A stretch of 64,000 nt of DNA from Frigidibacter sp. SD6-1 (GCF_030143255.1 NZ_JARJNR010000007.1:186001-250000), one strand, 5' to 3'; shown: positions 45,804 through 56,084, counted from the stretch's first letter. Translations and numbers: made by a program. Notes: generated from the sequence alone by a model not told the origin.

Positions 45804-46432
45804 CCGCGCGTCTTCCAGGCGAACCAGAGGGCCACCAGAGCGAGAAGCGCGGACAGCGCGCGCCGAGCGGCCCGTTCGCGCAGCGGATCCTCGAGCCAGC
45901 GCCGCGAGAAAGCGGCGGCGGTGACGATGGCGGCATGGATGGCGGTTGCTGTCAGGACATAGAGGACGGACAGGAACAGCGTCTGCGACAGGACCGGCCC
46001 GGACAGATCGACGAAGCCGGGCAGCACCGCGATATAGAAAACCGCGGCCTTGGGGTTCAGGATGTTGGTGATCAGGCCCCGGCGGAAGTAAAGCGAAAGG
46101 GGTGAGCCGAGCCGCGCCATGCCCTCGACCACGCCATCGCCACGCCAGCCGTCCCAGGCGAGCCAGAGGAGGTAGAGAACGCCGCCCCAGCGCAAGGCCT
46201 GATAGGCTGCGGGCGAGGCGCTGATCGCTGCCGCAAGGCCCAGTGCCGCGGCAATGCCGATCAGCGCGAGGCCGAGTGCTACCCCGCCCACCGCCGCATA
46301 GCCGGGCCTGCGCCCCTCGGTCACCGCGACGATGGCAAGCCAGGTCATGTTTGGACCGGGCGTCAGTTCGATGATCGCCGACAGCGCCAGGAAAGCGCCC
46401 ATCGTTTCAAGCGTCAGGCCGAACGGATCCAC
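45800..46432 (-). CDS. LysE-family translocator
   Basis: Six-helix amino-acid or homoserine-lactone-type exporter, 210 aa, with the family signature ELTPGPNMTWLA (near residue 22-33) and RRGLITNILNPKAAVFYI (near 118-135). It lies downstream of hemF on the same strand with 1 nt between the frames, so it is probably co-transcribed with it. Confidence 0.87.
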   Translation of the reverse strand: MDPFGLTLETMGAFLALSAIIELTPGPNMTWLAIVAVTEGRRPGYAAVGGVALGLALIGIAAALGLAAAISASPAAYQALRWGGVLYLLWLAWDGWRGDGVVEGMARLGSPLSLYFRRGLITNILNPKAAVFYIAVLPGFVDLSGPVLSQTLFLSVLYVLTATAIHAAIVTAAAFSRRWLEDPLRERAARRALSALLALVALWFAWKTRG

Positions 46433-46433
46433 C

Positions 46434-47324
46434 TCAGACCCACTTGGCCAGGGGCGGCAGGCTCATCAGGACCGCATTGGCATCATGCCCGGTTTCCAGC
46501 CCGAACTTGGTGCCCCGGTCGTAGACGAGGTTATATTCGGCATAAAGCCCGCGATGGACAAGCTGCCGGTCCTTGTCCGCCTCGCTCCACGCTGTGGCAC
46601 GGCGGCGGTCCGCGAGCGGCAGGAAGGCGGGCAGGAAGGCCTCGCCCACCGACCGGGTGAAGGCGAAATCCGCCTGCCAGTCGCCGGTGTTCAGATCGTC
46701 GAAGAAGATGCCGCCCACGCCGCGCGCCCGGCCCCGGTGGGGGATGAAGAAATACTCGTCCGCCCAGGCCCTGAAGCGGGCGTAATAGGCCGGGTCGTGT
46801 GCATCGCAGGCGCCTTGCATCGCGGCGTGGAAATGTGCCGTATCCTCGGCGTACTCGATGCAGGGGTTGAGGTCGGCGCCGCCGCCGAACCACCAGGCAT
46901 GCGGCGTCCAGAACATTCGGGTGTTCATGTGGACGGCGGGCGCATGGGGGTTCTGCATATGGGCGACGAGGCTGATGCCCGACGCCCAGAAGCGCGGGTC
47001 TTCGGCCATTCCGGGCACACCGCGCGCCGCCATCGCCTTTTGCGCCCTTTCACCCAGACGACCGTGAACGGTCGAGACGTTCACCCCCACCTTCTCGAAC
47101 ACCCGCCCGCCGCGCATCACGCTCATCAGCCCGCCGCCCGCGTCGCTGCCGTCCTCGGACGTGCGGACCGTTGGCGTCACCTCGAACCGTCCTGCTGCTC
47201 GATCGGCGAACGGGCCAGCAAGATGGCTGTCCTCCAGCGCTTCGAACGCCGCGACGATCCAGTCGCGCAAGGTACGGAACCAGGCGGAAGCGTCGGTTTT
47301 CTCGCGGTCGAAAATCTCGGTCAT
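46434..47324 (-). CDS. hemF: Coproporphyrinogen III oxidase, aerobic
   Basis: Oxygen-dependent conversion of coproporphyrinogen III to protoporphyrinogen IX; 296 aa. Signatures are GGRVFEKVGVNVSTVHG near residue 72, HMNTRMFWTPHAWWFGGGADLNP near 131-153, HRGRARGVGGIFFDDL near 196 and the C-terminal HRGLYAEYNLVYDRGTKFGL near 257. The oxygen-independent form is not in the window. Confidence 0.97.
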   Translation of the reverse strand: MTEIFDREKTDASAWFRTLRDWIVAAFEALEDSHLAGPFADRAAGRFEVTPTVRTSEDGSDAGGGLMSVMRGGRVFEKVGVNVSTVHGRLGERAQKAMAARGVPGMAEDPRFWASGISLVAHMQNPHAPAVHMNTRMFWTPHAWWFGGGADLNPCIEYAEDTAHFHAAMQGACDAHDPAYYARFRAWADEYFFIPHRGRARGVGGIFFDDLNTGDWQADFAFTRSVGEAFLPAFLPLADRRRATAWSEADKDRQLVHRGLYAEYNLVYDRGTKFGLETGHDANAVLMSLPPLAKWV

Positions 47325-47439
47325 CGGCAGTCTCCGTGCTTGAAGGACCTGCTAGCAGGTTCCTGCCGGAGCGGCCATAGCGACCCTTGCGCGCAGGCGG
47401 CGGCGGAGTAGACTCCGGCCGCATCCAAGGAGCGTCGCC

Positions 47440-47835
47440 ATGCGTACCCGTGCCCTTCTGCTGATCCCCCTCGCCCTCGTTGCCTGCGGCACACCGCAGG
47501 AGCAGTGCATCCGCCGCGAGACCGGCGAGTTGAGGAAGATCGAACGGCTGATTGCCGAGACCGAGGGCAATCTCGCGCGCGGCTATGCCTATGACTATCG
47601 CGAGGTGACGCGCTGGGCCTGGGTCGCCTGCATCGCGCCGGGGCCACAGACACCCGGCACGCGGGTCCGCACCCAGATGTGCTGGGAACCGCAGGAGGAT
47701 ACGGTGCGCGAAGAGGTGCCGATCGATCCGGCGGCCGAGAAGCGCAAGCTCGCCGGTCTGACCGAGCGGCGGGCGGCGCTGATGAAGGCCGCCGCGCCCG
47801 CCGTCGCGGCCTGCAAGGCCGCCTACCCTGAATAG
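47440..47835 (+). CDS. Putative lipoprotein, 131 aa
   Basis: Not recognised. MRTRALLLIPLALVAC is a lipoprotein signal with lipobox LVAC (Cys16). The mature part has a helical segment (RETGELRKIERLIAETEGNL), several cysteines and ends in AACKAAYPE; it is envelope-attached and possibly disulfide-bonded. It overlaps the 3' end of the convergent MFS gene by 13 nt. Confidence 0.72.
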   Translation: MRTRALLLIPLALVACGTPQEQCIRRETGELRKIERLIAETEGNLARGYAYDYREVTRWAWVACIAPGPQTPGTRVRTQMCWEPQEDTVREEVPIDPAAEKRKLAGLTERRAALMKAAAPAVAACKAAYPE

Positions 47836-49262
47836 GCAGCTTCCGCCGCGCCGCGCCGGGTGAACCTCCAGGTGGCATAAAGCCCGACCGCGACCGCCGG
47901 AAGGCAGCCGATGAACAGCCCGCGCGCCAGATGGGCGGCCTCGGGTGCCGTCATGTCGGCGCTGAAGCCCATGGCATTGGCGAGGATGCCCAGAAGCGCC
48001 GCCCCGAACGCATAGCCGAAATGGCCGATGGTCGAAGAGGCGCCCGACAGCCGGTCTAGATCGTCCGGGGCGGTCAATCGGCGCGCGCGGCGCAGGACGA
48101 AGGTCCAGGCCAGGCCGAAGCCGAAGCCCTGCAGGCCGGAGGGGATGGTGATCAGGGCCAAAGGCCCCTGCGGCACAATCCAGATGGCGCTGGCCACGCC
48201 CGCCGCCACGCAGCCGATACCGAGCGCGATGTGAAACGGGTCACGGCTCTCCGGCGCGCCGGAAAAGGCGAAGGCCGCCACCGTCCAGGCAATCGCTTCA
48301 ACCGCCAGCACCATCCCGGCCTCGGTCGGCGAGGCGCCGTGTATGAGCACCATCAGCAGCGGCCCGTAAGCCAGAAGCGTGATGGTCGCCACACTCATCG
48401 CGAGGTTCATCAGTTGCGCCGCGCCGATCGGCGTGCGCGGATCGAGCGGGCGACGCGGCAGAAGCCGGTCGGCGCCCGCCCGGTCGTCGGCGACGAGGAA
48501 GAGCGCGAGCGCGGCGAGACCCGAGACGAGCAGCAGGCTCGTGCGCAGGGGTGAGATGCCGATCCCGGCCCAGGCCACGGCAAGGACCCCGAGCCCCAGA
48601 AGCGCGAGCCGCGCGAGCGGCAACGGACCCCCTTGCGCCACGGACCCGGCCGCAGGCGGCAGGCGCAGGATCAGGAGGATCCAGAGCGCAAGCGCAAGCG
48701 CCTGCGCGCCGAAGAAGACAAAGCCCCAGCGCCAGCCCAGATGTTCGGCGAAAACCCCCCCGACCAGCGGGCCGAGAAAGGCCGCGCCGCCCCAGAGAAC
48801 CGAGATCATCGCCATGACGCGGGCGAGGTGGCGCATGGCGAACAGCCGGTTCATGGCGATGAAGGACATGGCGGTCAGCCCGCCGCCGCCGATCCCCTGA
48901 AGAAGGCGTCCGACCAGCAGAATGGGCATCGTCGGTGCCACCGCGCTCAGGATACAGCCCGCCGCGAAGATCAGCGCCGCCCCGCCCATGGGCTTCCTGA
49001 GACCGATCCGGCGCGTCAGCCAGGCTCCGGCCGCGCCCGCGAGGATCGTGCCGATTTCATAAAGCGCGATCGACCAGGCGACATATTCCTCGCCCCCGAC
49101 CGAGGCGACGATGGCGGGCATCATCGTCGCGACGATCAGCGCATCGGCCGCATGCAGCCAGACACCCAGACACACAAGCATCAGCGACGACATCTGCGCG
49201 CGCGTCAGAACCTCCCGCCAGGGTACATGCGCCGCACCGGTTTCCTCTGCCGTTCCCGTCAT
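47823..49262 (-). CDS. MFS drug-efflux transporter (DHA2-like)
   Basis: A 479-aa transporter with about 14 helices. Helix 1 region ADALIVATMMPAI and the GRLLQGIGGGGLTAMSF motif C-like segment (near residue 115-131) mark an H+-driven drug exporter of the DHA2 group. The substrate is unknown. It is divergent from the VOC protein gene through an AT-richer region (49263-49516). Confidence 0.85.
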   Translation of the reverse strand: MTGTAEETGAAHVPWREVLTRAQMSSLMLVCLGVWLHAADALIVATMMPAIVASVGGEEYVAWSIALYEIGTILAGAAGAWLTRRIGLRKPMGGAALIFAAGCILSAVAPTMPILLVGRLLQGIGGGGLTAMSFIAMNRLFAMRHLARVMAMISVLWGGAAFLGPLVGGVFAEHLGWRWGFVFFGAQALALALWILLILRLPPAAGSVAQGGPLPLARLALLGLGVLAVAWAGIGISPLRTSLLLVSGLAALALFLVADDRAGADRLLPRRPLDPRTPIGAAQLMNLAMSVATITLLAYGPLLMVLIHGASPTEAGMVLAVEAIAWTVAAFAFSGAPESRDPFHIALGIGCVAAGVASAIWIVPQGPLALITIPSGLQGFGFGLAWTFVLRRARRLTAPDDLDRLSGASSTIGHFGYAFGAALLGILANAMGFSADMTAPEAAHLARGLFIGCLPAVAVGLYATWRFTRRGAAEAAYSG

Positions 49263-49516
49263 GGTCTGCTCTTTCAGTATGATCCTCGGGGCGTTCTAAT
49301 TTCTCAAGCTAGGTTGAGATCAAGGACTTTCTTCGCGCATCAGATCTTTGCCGGAAACAATAGGCAGGGGCCGCTGCGCCCTACGCCCGATGGAAGCACC
49401 TTTCCCCCGGCGGAAGCAATGGCGGCTGTGAGTCATGGCATATCAGCGCTATTGATTGAGAGAGCACCAGAACGCAGCCTTTGGAGGCTTCACCTGGCAT
49501 GAAAGGTCAAGACGTC

Positions 49517-49933
49517 ATGATAGGGTATGTGACACTCGGCGCCGATGACATGGGGGCTGCGGAAAGGTTCTATTCCGCCTTCCTGCCGCGCCTCGGTTAC
49601 GAACTGGAAGTATCCGACGAGGGGCTAAGCTGTTCGATTCCGGCCCGACCGGACAGTCAACAGCAGCCTGCCGATCTCTATGTCCGTCACCCTTTCGACG
49701 GACAGGCCGCATCGGTCGGCAACGGCGCGATGGTGGCGTTTGCCGTCGGGACGCAGGCGCTGGTGCGCGACCTTCACGCGGCCGCATTGGCGGCCGGTGG
49801 GCGGAACGAGGGCGCGCCCGGCTTTCGTGACGCCTATGGCCCGCATTTCTACGTTGCCTATCTGCGTGACCCGCAAGGCAACAAGATCGCCCTCTATTGC
49901 AACCGCCGGGACGAGCCGAAACGGCCGGACTGA
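49517..49933 (+). CDS. VOC/glyoxalase-bleomycin-resistance family protein
   Basis: A 138-aa protein with one VOC fold unit (beta-alpha-beta-beta-beta twice): [20 protein letters not shown] at the start and [19 protein letters not shown] at the end. It could be a metal-dependent lyase/isomerase or a resistance binding protein. I prefer the ATG at 49517, where the VOC fold begins; an in-frame ATG at 49499 adds six residues. Confidence 0.8.
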   Translation: MIGYVTLGADDMGAAERFYSAFLPRLGYELEVSDEGLSCSIPARPDSQQQPADLYVRHPFDGQAASVGNGAMVAFAVGTQALVRDLHAAALAAGGRNEGAPGFRDAYGPHFYVAYLRDPQGNKIALYCNRRDEPKRPD

Positions 49934-49958
49934 CGGAGACCGGGCCGAAGCCCGATGC

Positions 49959-50807
49959 TCAATGCGCGGTCAGCACCGGGACCTTCGCCTTCTCCAGCAT
50001 TTCCAGCGTCGTGCCGCCGAGGATCGCCTCGCGGAAGCGGGAATGGCCGTAGGCACCCATGACCAGAAGGTCGGCGTTCACATCCTCGATATGGCGGCAA
50101 AGCTGGTCGGAGACATGCGGCAGCGTCTTGGCCAGCACCGACACTTCGCTGCGGATGCCGTGGCGCGACAGGAATTGCGAGAGCATCCCGCCGGGGTCGG
50201 ACCGTTCCGGCCCGTGCGCGGGCGGGGCGATGACCGCGACATCGACGAAGCTGGCGGCCTTCAGGACCGGCAGTGCGGCGCGGACGGCGGCCATCGACTG
50301 GTCGCTCTGGTTCCAGGCGACGACCACCCGGCGGCCATAGTCGGCATCGACCCTGCCGGGCGGCAGCATCAGGACGGCGGCGCGGCCGTCGAAGAGCGCG
50401 GCTTCGAGGATCTGCTCCTGTTCCGCATCCGACCCGGCGCCGTAGGGTTGGGGCACCACGACCAGATCGGCGAATCGGGCGAGCCGCCCGACCTCTGGTC
50501 CGACCGCGCCCATCTGGGCGATGGCGGTATCTACGGCCCAGCGGATGTCTTCGGGCGCAAGCTGGGCGCGGACGGCGGCTTCTATCGCCTTTGCCTCGTT
50601 TTCCGCCTGCTGGAGTGTTTCCTGCAGGACAATCGGCGCCATCGGCGCGGCACCGATGTAATAGTAGCCGCTCTGCGTGCGGTCGATGGACAGGCAGAGC
50701 ACGTCGAGATGTGCGTCCTCGCGCCGCGCGAGCGCCACGGCGGCATCGATCTGGGCGGCGGCAGACTTGGCCGCTGTGACGACGGTCAGGATGGATTTGT
50801 AAGCCAT
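49959..50807 (-). CDS. Universal stress protein, tandem UspA domains
   Basis: A 282-aa cytosolic protein with two Usp domains (about 1-150 and 155-282). The second ends [21 protein letters not shown], the ATP-binding GxxGHS signature; the first lacks a clear copy, so only one site may bind ATP. I chose the ATG at 50807, after GGAGGGAG; the frame stays open far upstream as antisense to ccoN. It is divergent from ccoNOQP and shares the FNR-type boxes at 50893-50936, which suggests micro-oxic induction. Confidence 0.88.
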   Translation of the reverse strand: MAYKSILTVVTAAKSAAAQIDAAVALARREDAHLDVLCLSIDRTQSGYYYIGAAPMAPIVLQETLQQAENEAKAIEAAVRAQLAPEDIRWAVDTAIAQMGAVGPEVGRLARFADLVVVPQPYGAGSDAEQEQILEAALFDGRAAVLMLPPGRVDADYGRRVVVAWNQSDQSMAAVRAALPVLKAASFVDVAVIAPPAHGPERSDPGGMLSQFLSRHGIRSEVSVLAKTLPHVSDQLCRHIEDVNADLLVMGAYGHSRFREAILGGTTLEMLEKAKVPVLTAH

Positions 50808-50892
50808 GTTTGTCTCCCTCCGGGGAAGGTCGGTGAACCCCCGATATGGGGATCGCTGCCCGAGAAAGATAGCGCCAGCCTGATGCGCCGCA

Positions 50893-50906
50893 TTGACGCG
50901 GATCAA
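50893..50906. promoter_or_regulatory. FNR/FnrL-type box 1
   Basis: TTGACGCGGATCAA matches the FNR palindrome TTGAT-N4-ATCAA at nine of ten conserved positions. It lies between divergent usp and ccoN genes. Confidence 0.8.
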
Positions 50907-50922
50907 GGCGCGCGCTTGCGGC

Positions 50923-50936
50923 TTGACCCAGATCAA
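50923..50936. promoter_or_regulatory. FNR/FnrL-type box 2
   Basis: TTGACCCAGATCAA, the same one-mismatch FNR palindrome, 30 bp from box 1 (about three helical turns) and about 97 bp before the ccoN start. The two boxes may serve opposite promoters or act together at ccoN. Confidence 0.82.
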
Positions 50937-51032
50937 TGTGAAACGGGTGCCGGCCGGACTAAGTGCCGGACAGTGAACGGGGGGTGGGACTCTGTCCTGC
51001 GGGAACCCGCGAAGCGACGAAGGGACGCGAAA

Positions 51033-52634
51033 ATGTGGGATTACATCAAGCTTGCCGTGCTGGCGGCGATTGCGGTTCTGGCCGCCATCGCGGCCAATTA
51101 CGCGCATGATCTGGCCTATATGGTGAACGCGCTGACCGTCATGCTGGCCGCCGCCGCGACATTCGTCTGGGCGCTGAAGACGGCGGGCGACGTGCGGGTG
51201 CATCCGCAGGACGAATATAACGACGGTGTGGTCCGGGCGGGGGCGATCGCCACCGCGCTCTGGGGTGTCGTTGGTTTTCTGGTCGGCGTCGTCATCGCCT
51301 TTCAACTGGCCTTTCCCGCGCTGAACTTTTCGGAGCTGACGCAAGGCTATCTGAACTTCGGCAAACTGCGTCCGCTGCACACATCCGCCGTCATCTTCGC
51401 CTTCGGCGGCAATGCGCTGATCATGTCGACCTTCTACATCGTGCAACGCACCACGGCGGCGCGCCTTTGGGGCGGCAACCTCGGCTGGTTCGTTTTCTGG
51501 GGCTATCAGCTGGTGATCGTGCTGGCCGCGACCGGCTATATCCTCGGCGCCACGCAATCCAAGGAATATGCCGAGCCGGAATGGTATGTGGACTGGTGGC
51601 TGACCATCGTCTGGGTCGCCTTCCTCGCGACCTTCATGGGCACGCTCTTCAAGCGCAAGGAACCCCATATCTATGTGGCGAACTGGTTCCTTCTGGCGTT
51701 CATCGTCACCGTCGCCATGCTGCATCTTGTGAACAACATCTCGATCCCGGTCTCGATCTTCGGGTCGAAGTCGGTGCAGCTCTTCTCGGGCGTGCAGGAT
51801 GCGATGACGCAATGGTGGTACGGCCATAATGCGGTGGGCTTCTTCCTGACCGCGGGCTTCCTGGGCATGATGTATTATTTCGTGCCGAAACAGGCCGAGC
51901 GCCCGGTCTACAGCTACAAACTGTCGATCATCCACTTCTGGGCGCTGATCTTCCTCTACATCTGGGCCGGTCCCCACCACCTGCATTACACCGCGCTGCC
52001 CGACTGGGCCGCGACGCTGGGCATGGTCTTCTCGGTCATCCTGTGGATGCCGTCCTGGGGTGGCGCGATCAACGGGCTGATGACGCTTTCCGGCGCCTGG
52101 GACAAGCTGCGCACCGACCCGATCCTCAGGATGATGGTCATCTCGATCGGCTTCTACGCCATGTCGACGTTCGAAGGGCCGATGATGTCGATCAAGGCGG
52201 TGAACTCGCTTTCCCACTACACCGACTGGACCATCGGGCACGTCCATTCCGGCGCGCTCGGCTGGAACGGCATGATCACCTTCGGCGTCCTTTACTACCT
52301 TGTGCCGAAGCTTTGGAAGCGCGACGGGCTTTACAGCCTCAGCCTTGTGAACTGGCACTTCTGGCTGGCCACCATCGGCATCGTTCTCTATGCCGCCTCG
52401 ATGTGGGTGACCGGCATCATGGAAGGGCTGATGTGGCGCGAAGTGGATGCGAACGGCTTCCTCGTGAACGCCTTCGCCGACACGGTCGCCGCGAAGTTCC
52501 CGATGTATGTGGTGCGCGCGCTGGGCGGGACGCTGTTCCTGACCGGAGCACTCATCATGCTCTATAACCTCTGGGCAACCGTCGCCAAGCAACCGGCCCG
52601 CGCCGGGCTGGGCGTCGCGATCCCGGCCGAATAA
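51033..52634 (+). CDS. ccoN: cbb3-type cytochrome c oxidase subunit I
   Basis: Catalytic subunit of the high-affinity terminal oxidase, 533 aa, 12 membrane helices, binding heme b, heme b3 and CuB. Ligand regions are visible: [28 protein letters not shown] (CuB His), GPHHLHYT (the His pair), [12 protein letters not shown] with the active-site Tyr, and [14 protein letters not shown]. The ATG at 51033 follows AAGGGACG. It is the first gene of ccoNOQP, behind tandem FNR-type boxes. Confidence 0.97.
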   Translation: MWDYIKLAVLAAIAVLAAIAANYAHDLAYMVNALTVMLAAAATFVWALKTAGDVRVHPQDEYNDGVVRAGAIATALWGVVGFLVGVVIAFQLAFPALNFSELTQGYLNFGKLRPLHTSAVIFAFGGNALIMSTFYIVQRTTAARLWGGNLGWFVFWGYQLVIVLAATGYILGATQSKEYAEPEWYVDWWLTIVWVAFLATFMGTLFKRKEPHIYVANWFLLAFIVTVAMLHLVNNISIPVSIFGSKSVQLFSGVQDAMTQWWYGHNAVGFFLTAGFLGMMYYFVPKQAERPVYSYKLSIIHFWALIFLYIWAGPHHLHYTALPDWAATLGMVFSVILWMPSWGGAINGLMTLSGAWDKLRTDPILRMMVISIGFYAMSTFEGPMMSIKAVNSLSHYTDWTIGHVHSGALGWNGMITFGVLYYLVPKLWKRDGLYSLSLVNWHFWLATIGIVLYAASMWVTGIMEGLMWREVDANGFLVNAFADTVAAKFPMYVVRALGGTLFLTGALIMLYNLWATVAKQPARAGLGVAIPAE

Positions 52635-52647
52635 GGGGGGCCGGACC

Positions 52648-53373
52648 ATGGCAATTCTTGAAAAACACAAGCATCTTGAAAAGAACGCCACGCTCCTTCT
52701 CGTTGCCTCGCTTCTGGTGGTGACCATCGGCGGGATCGTGGAGATCGCACCGCTCTTCTACCTGCAGAATACGATCGAGAAGGTGGATGGTGTCAGGCCC
52801 TATACGCCTCTGGAACTGACAGGGCGGGACATCTACATCCGCGAAGGCTGCTATGTCTGCCACAGCCAGATGATCCGCCCGATGCGCGACGAGGTGGAAC
52901 GCTACGGCCACTATTCGCTGGCCGCGGAATCGATGTACGACCATCCGTTCCAGTGGGGCTCGAAGCGCACCGGGCCGGACCTTGCCCGCGTGGGCGGCCG
53001 CTATTCCGACGAATGGCACGTCGCTCACCTGACTGACCCGCAATCGGTGGTGCCGGAATCGGTGATGCCAAAGTACGGCTTCCTGACCGACCGCATGATC
53101 GAGCCCGAGCATATCGTGGCGCGGCTCGAAACCGACGCGCTGGTAGGCGTGCCCTACACGTCCGAAATGATCGAGGCGGCGAAGGAGGACTTCAAGGCCC
53201 AGGCCTCGCCCGACGCCGACACCGAAGGGCTTCTGGCGCGCTATCCCAAAGCGAATGTCGCGAACTTCGACGCCCAGCCCGGGATCAGCGAAATGGACGC
53301 GCTGGTGGCCTACCTTCAGGTTCTGGGCACGATGGTCGATTTCTCGACCTTCGAACCCGACCCAGAGCGATAG
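52648..53373 (+). CDS. ccoO: cbb3-type cytochrome c oxidase subunit II (monoheme c)
   Basis: Membrane-anchored c-type cytochrome, 241 aa. One N-terminal helix (about residues 17-38) is followed by a periplasmic domain with the heme-c motif CYVCH near residue 70. Typical segments include [20 protein letters not shown]. The start follows GGGGGGCC and lies 13 nt after the ccoN stop. Confidence 0.97.
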   Translation: MAILEKHKHLEKNATLLLVASLLVVTIGGIVEIAPLFYLQNTIEKVDGVRPYTPLELTGRDIYIREGCYVCHSQMIRPMRDEVERYGHYSLAAESMYDHPFQWGSKRTGPDLARVGGRYSDEWHVAHLTDPQSVVPESVMPKYGFLTDRMIEPEHIVARLETDALVGVPYTSEMIEAAKEDFKAQASPDADTEGLLARYPKANVANFDAQPGISEMDALVAYLQVLGTMVDFSTFEPDPER

Positions 53374-53382
53374 GGGGCGGAC

Positions 53383-53586
53383 ATGGACCTCTATTCCATC
53401 CTCAGGGAATTCGCCGACAGCTGGGCGCTTCTGGCCCTCTTCACGGTTTTCGTCGGCGTAATCTTCTGGGCCTTCCGGCCCGGGTCGCGCGCGGTGCATG
53501 AAGACGTGTCGCAAATTCCCTTCCGCCACGAAGACAGACCCGCCCGCGCCGCATCTGCGGCAGGGGTGAAGGAGACCGGACGATGA
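53383..53586 (+). CDS. ccoQ: cbb3-type cytochrome c oxidase subunit CcoQ
   Basis: Short single-helix subunit, 67 aa, that stabilises the oxidase. The membrane helix lies at about residues 13-32 ([20 protein letters not shown]), followed by a charged cytosolic tail. It overlaps ccoP by 4 nt (ATGA). Confidence 0.93.
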   Translation: MDLYSILREFADSWALLALFTVFVGVIFWAFRPGSRAVHEDVSQIPFRHEDRPARAASAAGVKETGR

Positions 53587-54446
53587 GCAAGAAACCGCAA
53601 GACAGGAAGGCGCCTCCGCCGACCACGGGCCATCAGTGGGACGGGATCGAGGAGTTCGACAATCCGATGCCGCGCTGGTGGCTCTGGATCTTCTACGCAA
53701 CAATCATCTGGGGGATCGGCTATACGATCCTCTATCCGGCCTGGCCCCTGGTGAACGGCGTGACCCACGGTCTCTGGGGCGGATCGACGCGGGCCGAAGT
53801 TGCGGCCGAGATCAAGGCCTTCGACGATGCGAACGCGGCGATCGAGGCGAAACTCGCCGCAGCGCCGTTGGACGGCATCGCCGCGGACCCCGAGCTTGGA
53901 CCCTTCGCCCAGAATGCGGGCAAGGCGGTCTTTGCCACCTGGTGCGCCCAATGCCACGGCGCGGGGGCGGGCGGCGCCAAGGGCTTCCCCAACCTTCTCG
54001 ACAATGACTGGCTTTGGGGCGGCACGATCGACGATATCCACACGACGATCAGCCACGGCATCCGCAACACGACCGACCCGGACGCCCGCTTCTCGCAGAT
54101 GCCCGCCTTCGGCGACATATTGGAGAAGGGCGACATCGACGCGGTGGTGAACCATGTCCTCGCCATCTCGGGGCAGGAACATGACGCGGCGCTGGCTGCG
54201 GCGGGCGCGACGGTCTTCGCCGACAATTGCGCCGCCTGCCACGGCGATCAGGGCATCGGCGACCGGGCACAGGGCGCGCCGAACCTGACCGACGCGATCT
54301 GGCTTTACGGCGGTGACCAGGCAAGCCTGACCGAGACGGTCACCAAGGCCCGCTTCGGCGTCATGCCCGCCTGGACGGGCCGCCTGAGCGACTCCGACGT
54401 CCGCGCGGTGGCAACCTATGTCCACAGCCTCGGCGGCGGCGAATAG
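53583..54446 (+). CDS. ccoP: cbb3-type cytochrome c oxidase subunit III (diheme c)
   Basis: Diheme cytochrome c feeding electrons to CcoO/CcoN; 287 aa. A cytosolic N-terminus ([17 protein letters not shown]) precedes one helix (about 35-57), then two cytochrome c domains with CAQCH (near residue 121) and CAACH (near 218). It ends the operon. The assembly genes ccoGHIS, often next in Rhodobacteraceae, do not follow here. Confidence 0.97.
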   Translation: MSKKPQDRKAPPPTTGHQWDGIEEFDNPMPRWWLWIFYATIIWGIGYTILYPAWPLVNGVTHGLWGGSTRAEVAAEIKAFDDANAAIEAKLAAAPLDGIAADPELGPFAQNAGKAVFATWCAQCHGAGAGGAKGFPNLLDNDWLWGGTIDDIHTTISHGIRNTTDPDARFSQMPAFGDILEKGDIDAVVNHVLAISGQEHDAALAAAGATVFADNCAACHGDQGIGDRAQGAPNLTDAIWLYGGDQASLTETVTKARFGVMPAWTGRLSDSDVRAVATYVHSLGGGE

Positions 54447-54711
54447 AATTCGCCGGGGCCCACTGGCCCCGACGATACGCACCGGCGCCCGTCCTGTTCG
54501 CGCGTTTCCTGGGGGTGCCGGTGCGTTCCCCCTGTTTCAGAAGCAGGCCGCCACAGCGATCCGCCCGTGTCGGACGTTCGTGCCGCTCGGACCGGCGCAA
54601 CGAGCCGCTGGCTTTTCGGCTGCGCCAGCTGTGAGCTTTCAACAGCTTGTCCGTTCGATCCTTCTGAAGTCGTTGAAGTTACCAAGCGCCAACGCTCTTT
54701 CGAGGGATCGA
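54447..54711. other. Post-ccoP region
   Basis: A short GC hairpin CGGGGCC/GGCCCCG (54454-54471) just after ccoP may end the operon, but no T-run follows. The rest shows no gene and leads into insertion-sequence remnants; ccoGHIS is absent. Confidence 0.35.
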
Positions 54712-55032
54712 ATGAACGTGCACGAGAATGCCAGACTGACACCTTTGGGTCGAGAGCGGCTTATCGGAATGATTGCAGGCGGGATGAGTTTTTCGCGGTT
54801 CGGAGCGGTCTGCGGCTGTTCCGCGAAGACCGCAGCGAAGGGGTGGCGGCGATATGAGCAGGAGGGGCGCGAAGGTTTGCAGGACCGCGGTTCACGCCCT
54901 TGTTCTTTGCGCAAGCCGACGCCTGATGGCGTGGCGGATCGGATCACCGCCCTGCGCCGTCAGCGTCGGCACCCAGCGCCGGGGGCTTTGGCGCGCCAGG
55001 CCGCAACAGGATGTACCCGACGTGGGCCGTGA
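54712..55032 (+). pseudogene. IS481-type transposase N-terminal remnant
   Basis: From the ATG at 54712, MNVHENARLTPLGRERLIG starts like IS481-family transposases, followed by a helix-turn-helix (FSRFGAVCGCSAKTAAKGWRRY) and DGVADRITALRRQR. After that the similarity stops and the frame runs into unrelated sequence with a stop at 55032. The catalytic DDE core is missing, so this is a dead fragment. Confidence 0.7.
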
Positions 55033-55078
55033 AGGCGAGGCCGTCAGCAGATGCCAGGCACATACGGGCGAAAAGAAC

Positions 55079-55106
55079 GAGCCCGGGCCGAAACTGGCCC
55101 GGGCTC
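55079..55106 (-). terminator. Strong hairpin terminator of the SH3/DUF1236 gene
   Basis: Perfect 11-bp stem GAGCCCGGGCC/GGCCCGGGCTC. On the minus strand it is followed by GTTCTTTTC, so it would end transcription from the gene at 55183-55833. Confidence 0.7.
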
Positions 55107-55182
55107 TAAGACCGCTTGTCCAGAGTGCGGACATGCTTGGCTGATATTGCCCGAACTTACAGTTCAGACGGGAAGCGGTGCG

Positions 55183-55833
55183 TCAGCGGACGATATAGAC
55201 GATGCTGTGATCGGCGTTGTTGATGACGACCGGCACGCCGTTGATGTAGGCGTAGGAATAGTCGCTTTCCGGAACGGGATGGATCGTGACCGTGTCGGGC
55301 ACGCCCGCGCCAACGACCACTTCGCCGTCGAGGTAGACATAATCGACCGGGTGTTCCGTCACATAAGTGGTGACAGTCGCGTCAGGCGCGGACGTCCCGC
55401 CAGCAGTCGCACCGGCGACCGCACCGACGGCGGCACCAGCAGGACCGGCGATCAGGGCGCCGGCGATCGCGCCCATCGTGCCGCCGGCGGCCGCGGCTGC
55501 ATCCTTGTTCTCTTGATACACCACGGTCTTGACCTGGGTTTTCGTCCGGTCGAGCGTCAGGATCATCGGCTCTTCGCCGACAGTCGTGGTCAGATAGTCG
55601 CCGAACGACCAGCCGACATTGCCGTCATAGCTGACCTGGCACCAGCTTGCGGCATCGACGCAGCCCTCGACCTCGACCGTGGCGCCCGCGGGGATCACGC
55701 CGACGATCGCATATTGCGGACCGGGACCCTGACGCAGGTTGAGATCTGTCGTCGCCGACGATTCCAGCGCCATCGCCGCACCGGAACCCATGAGACCGAC
55801 AAGACCGGCCGAGATTGCAAGCGTTCTGAACAT
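55183..55833 (-). CDS. Secreted SH3-domain protein with glycine zipper and DUF1236
   Basis: A 216-aa exported protein. The signal peptide (MFRTLAISAGLVGLMGSG) is cut near AMA. Domains: bacterial SH3 (about 25-85, TTDLNLRQGPGPQYAIVGVI with two Cys), a linker, a glycine-zipper segment (about 118-145) and a C-terminal DUF1236-like part (about 165-216, YSYAYINGVPVVI). It probably sits at the envelope; the function is unknown. I chose the ATG at 55833, with AAGGAG upstream; the frame runs further back through repeat sequence. Confidence 0.82.
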   Translation of the reverse strand: MFRTLAISAGLVGLMGSGAAMALESSATTDLNLRQGPGPQYAIVGVIPAGATVEVEGCVDAASWCQVSYDGNVGWSFGDYLTTTVGEEPMILTLDRTKTQVKTVVYQENKDAAAAAGGTMGAIAGALIAGPAGAAVGAVAGATAGGTSAPDATVTTYVTEHPVDYVYLDGEVVVGAGVPDTVTIHPVPESDYSYAYINGVPVVINNADHSIVYIVR

Positions 55834-55950
55834 GACATACTCCTTCAATGTCTTGACGAGCGCCGTGGGTCCCGACTGTTTCGGGGTTGCACTGCGTCGC
55901 TGCGAACAGACAACTCGGCCATCACATTCGGGTTCCGATCCGTTGGCGAA

Positions 55951-56084
55951 AGCGCGGGAATAGTGGCGGCAATTTGCCGCCGCTCGCGCCGTCTGCCATG
56001 CAGGCAGGCACACCCGTCGAGGGCGGGATGCGCGTCCGCCAAAACCGCAGACGCGGCCTTGGGGCCGCGTCCGGCGGGTCTTGC
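55951..56084. repeat. 134-bp direct repeat, copy 1
   Basis: About 95% identical (6 differences) to 57981-58114, same orientation. It contains a GCGGCAATTTGCCGC palindrome (copy 1) and a GACGCGGCC/GGCCGCGTC hairpin. Copy 1 abuts a LysR-gene fragment on its right. It is not a recognised insertion sequence end. Confidence 0.88.

Noticed and set aside
50808-52727. Long minus-strand open frame continuing upstream of the universal stress gene, antisense to ccoN
   Set aside because: A shadow of the high-GC ccoN codon pattern; the sequence is Arg/His/Pro-rich with no family similarity, and the usp start at 50807 has its own Shine-Dalgarno.
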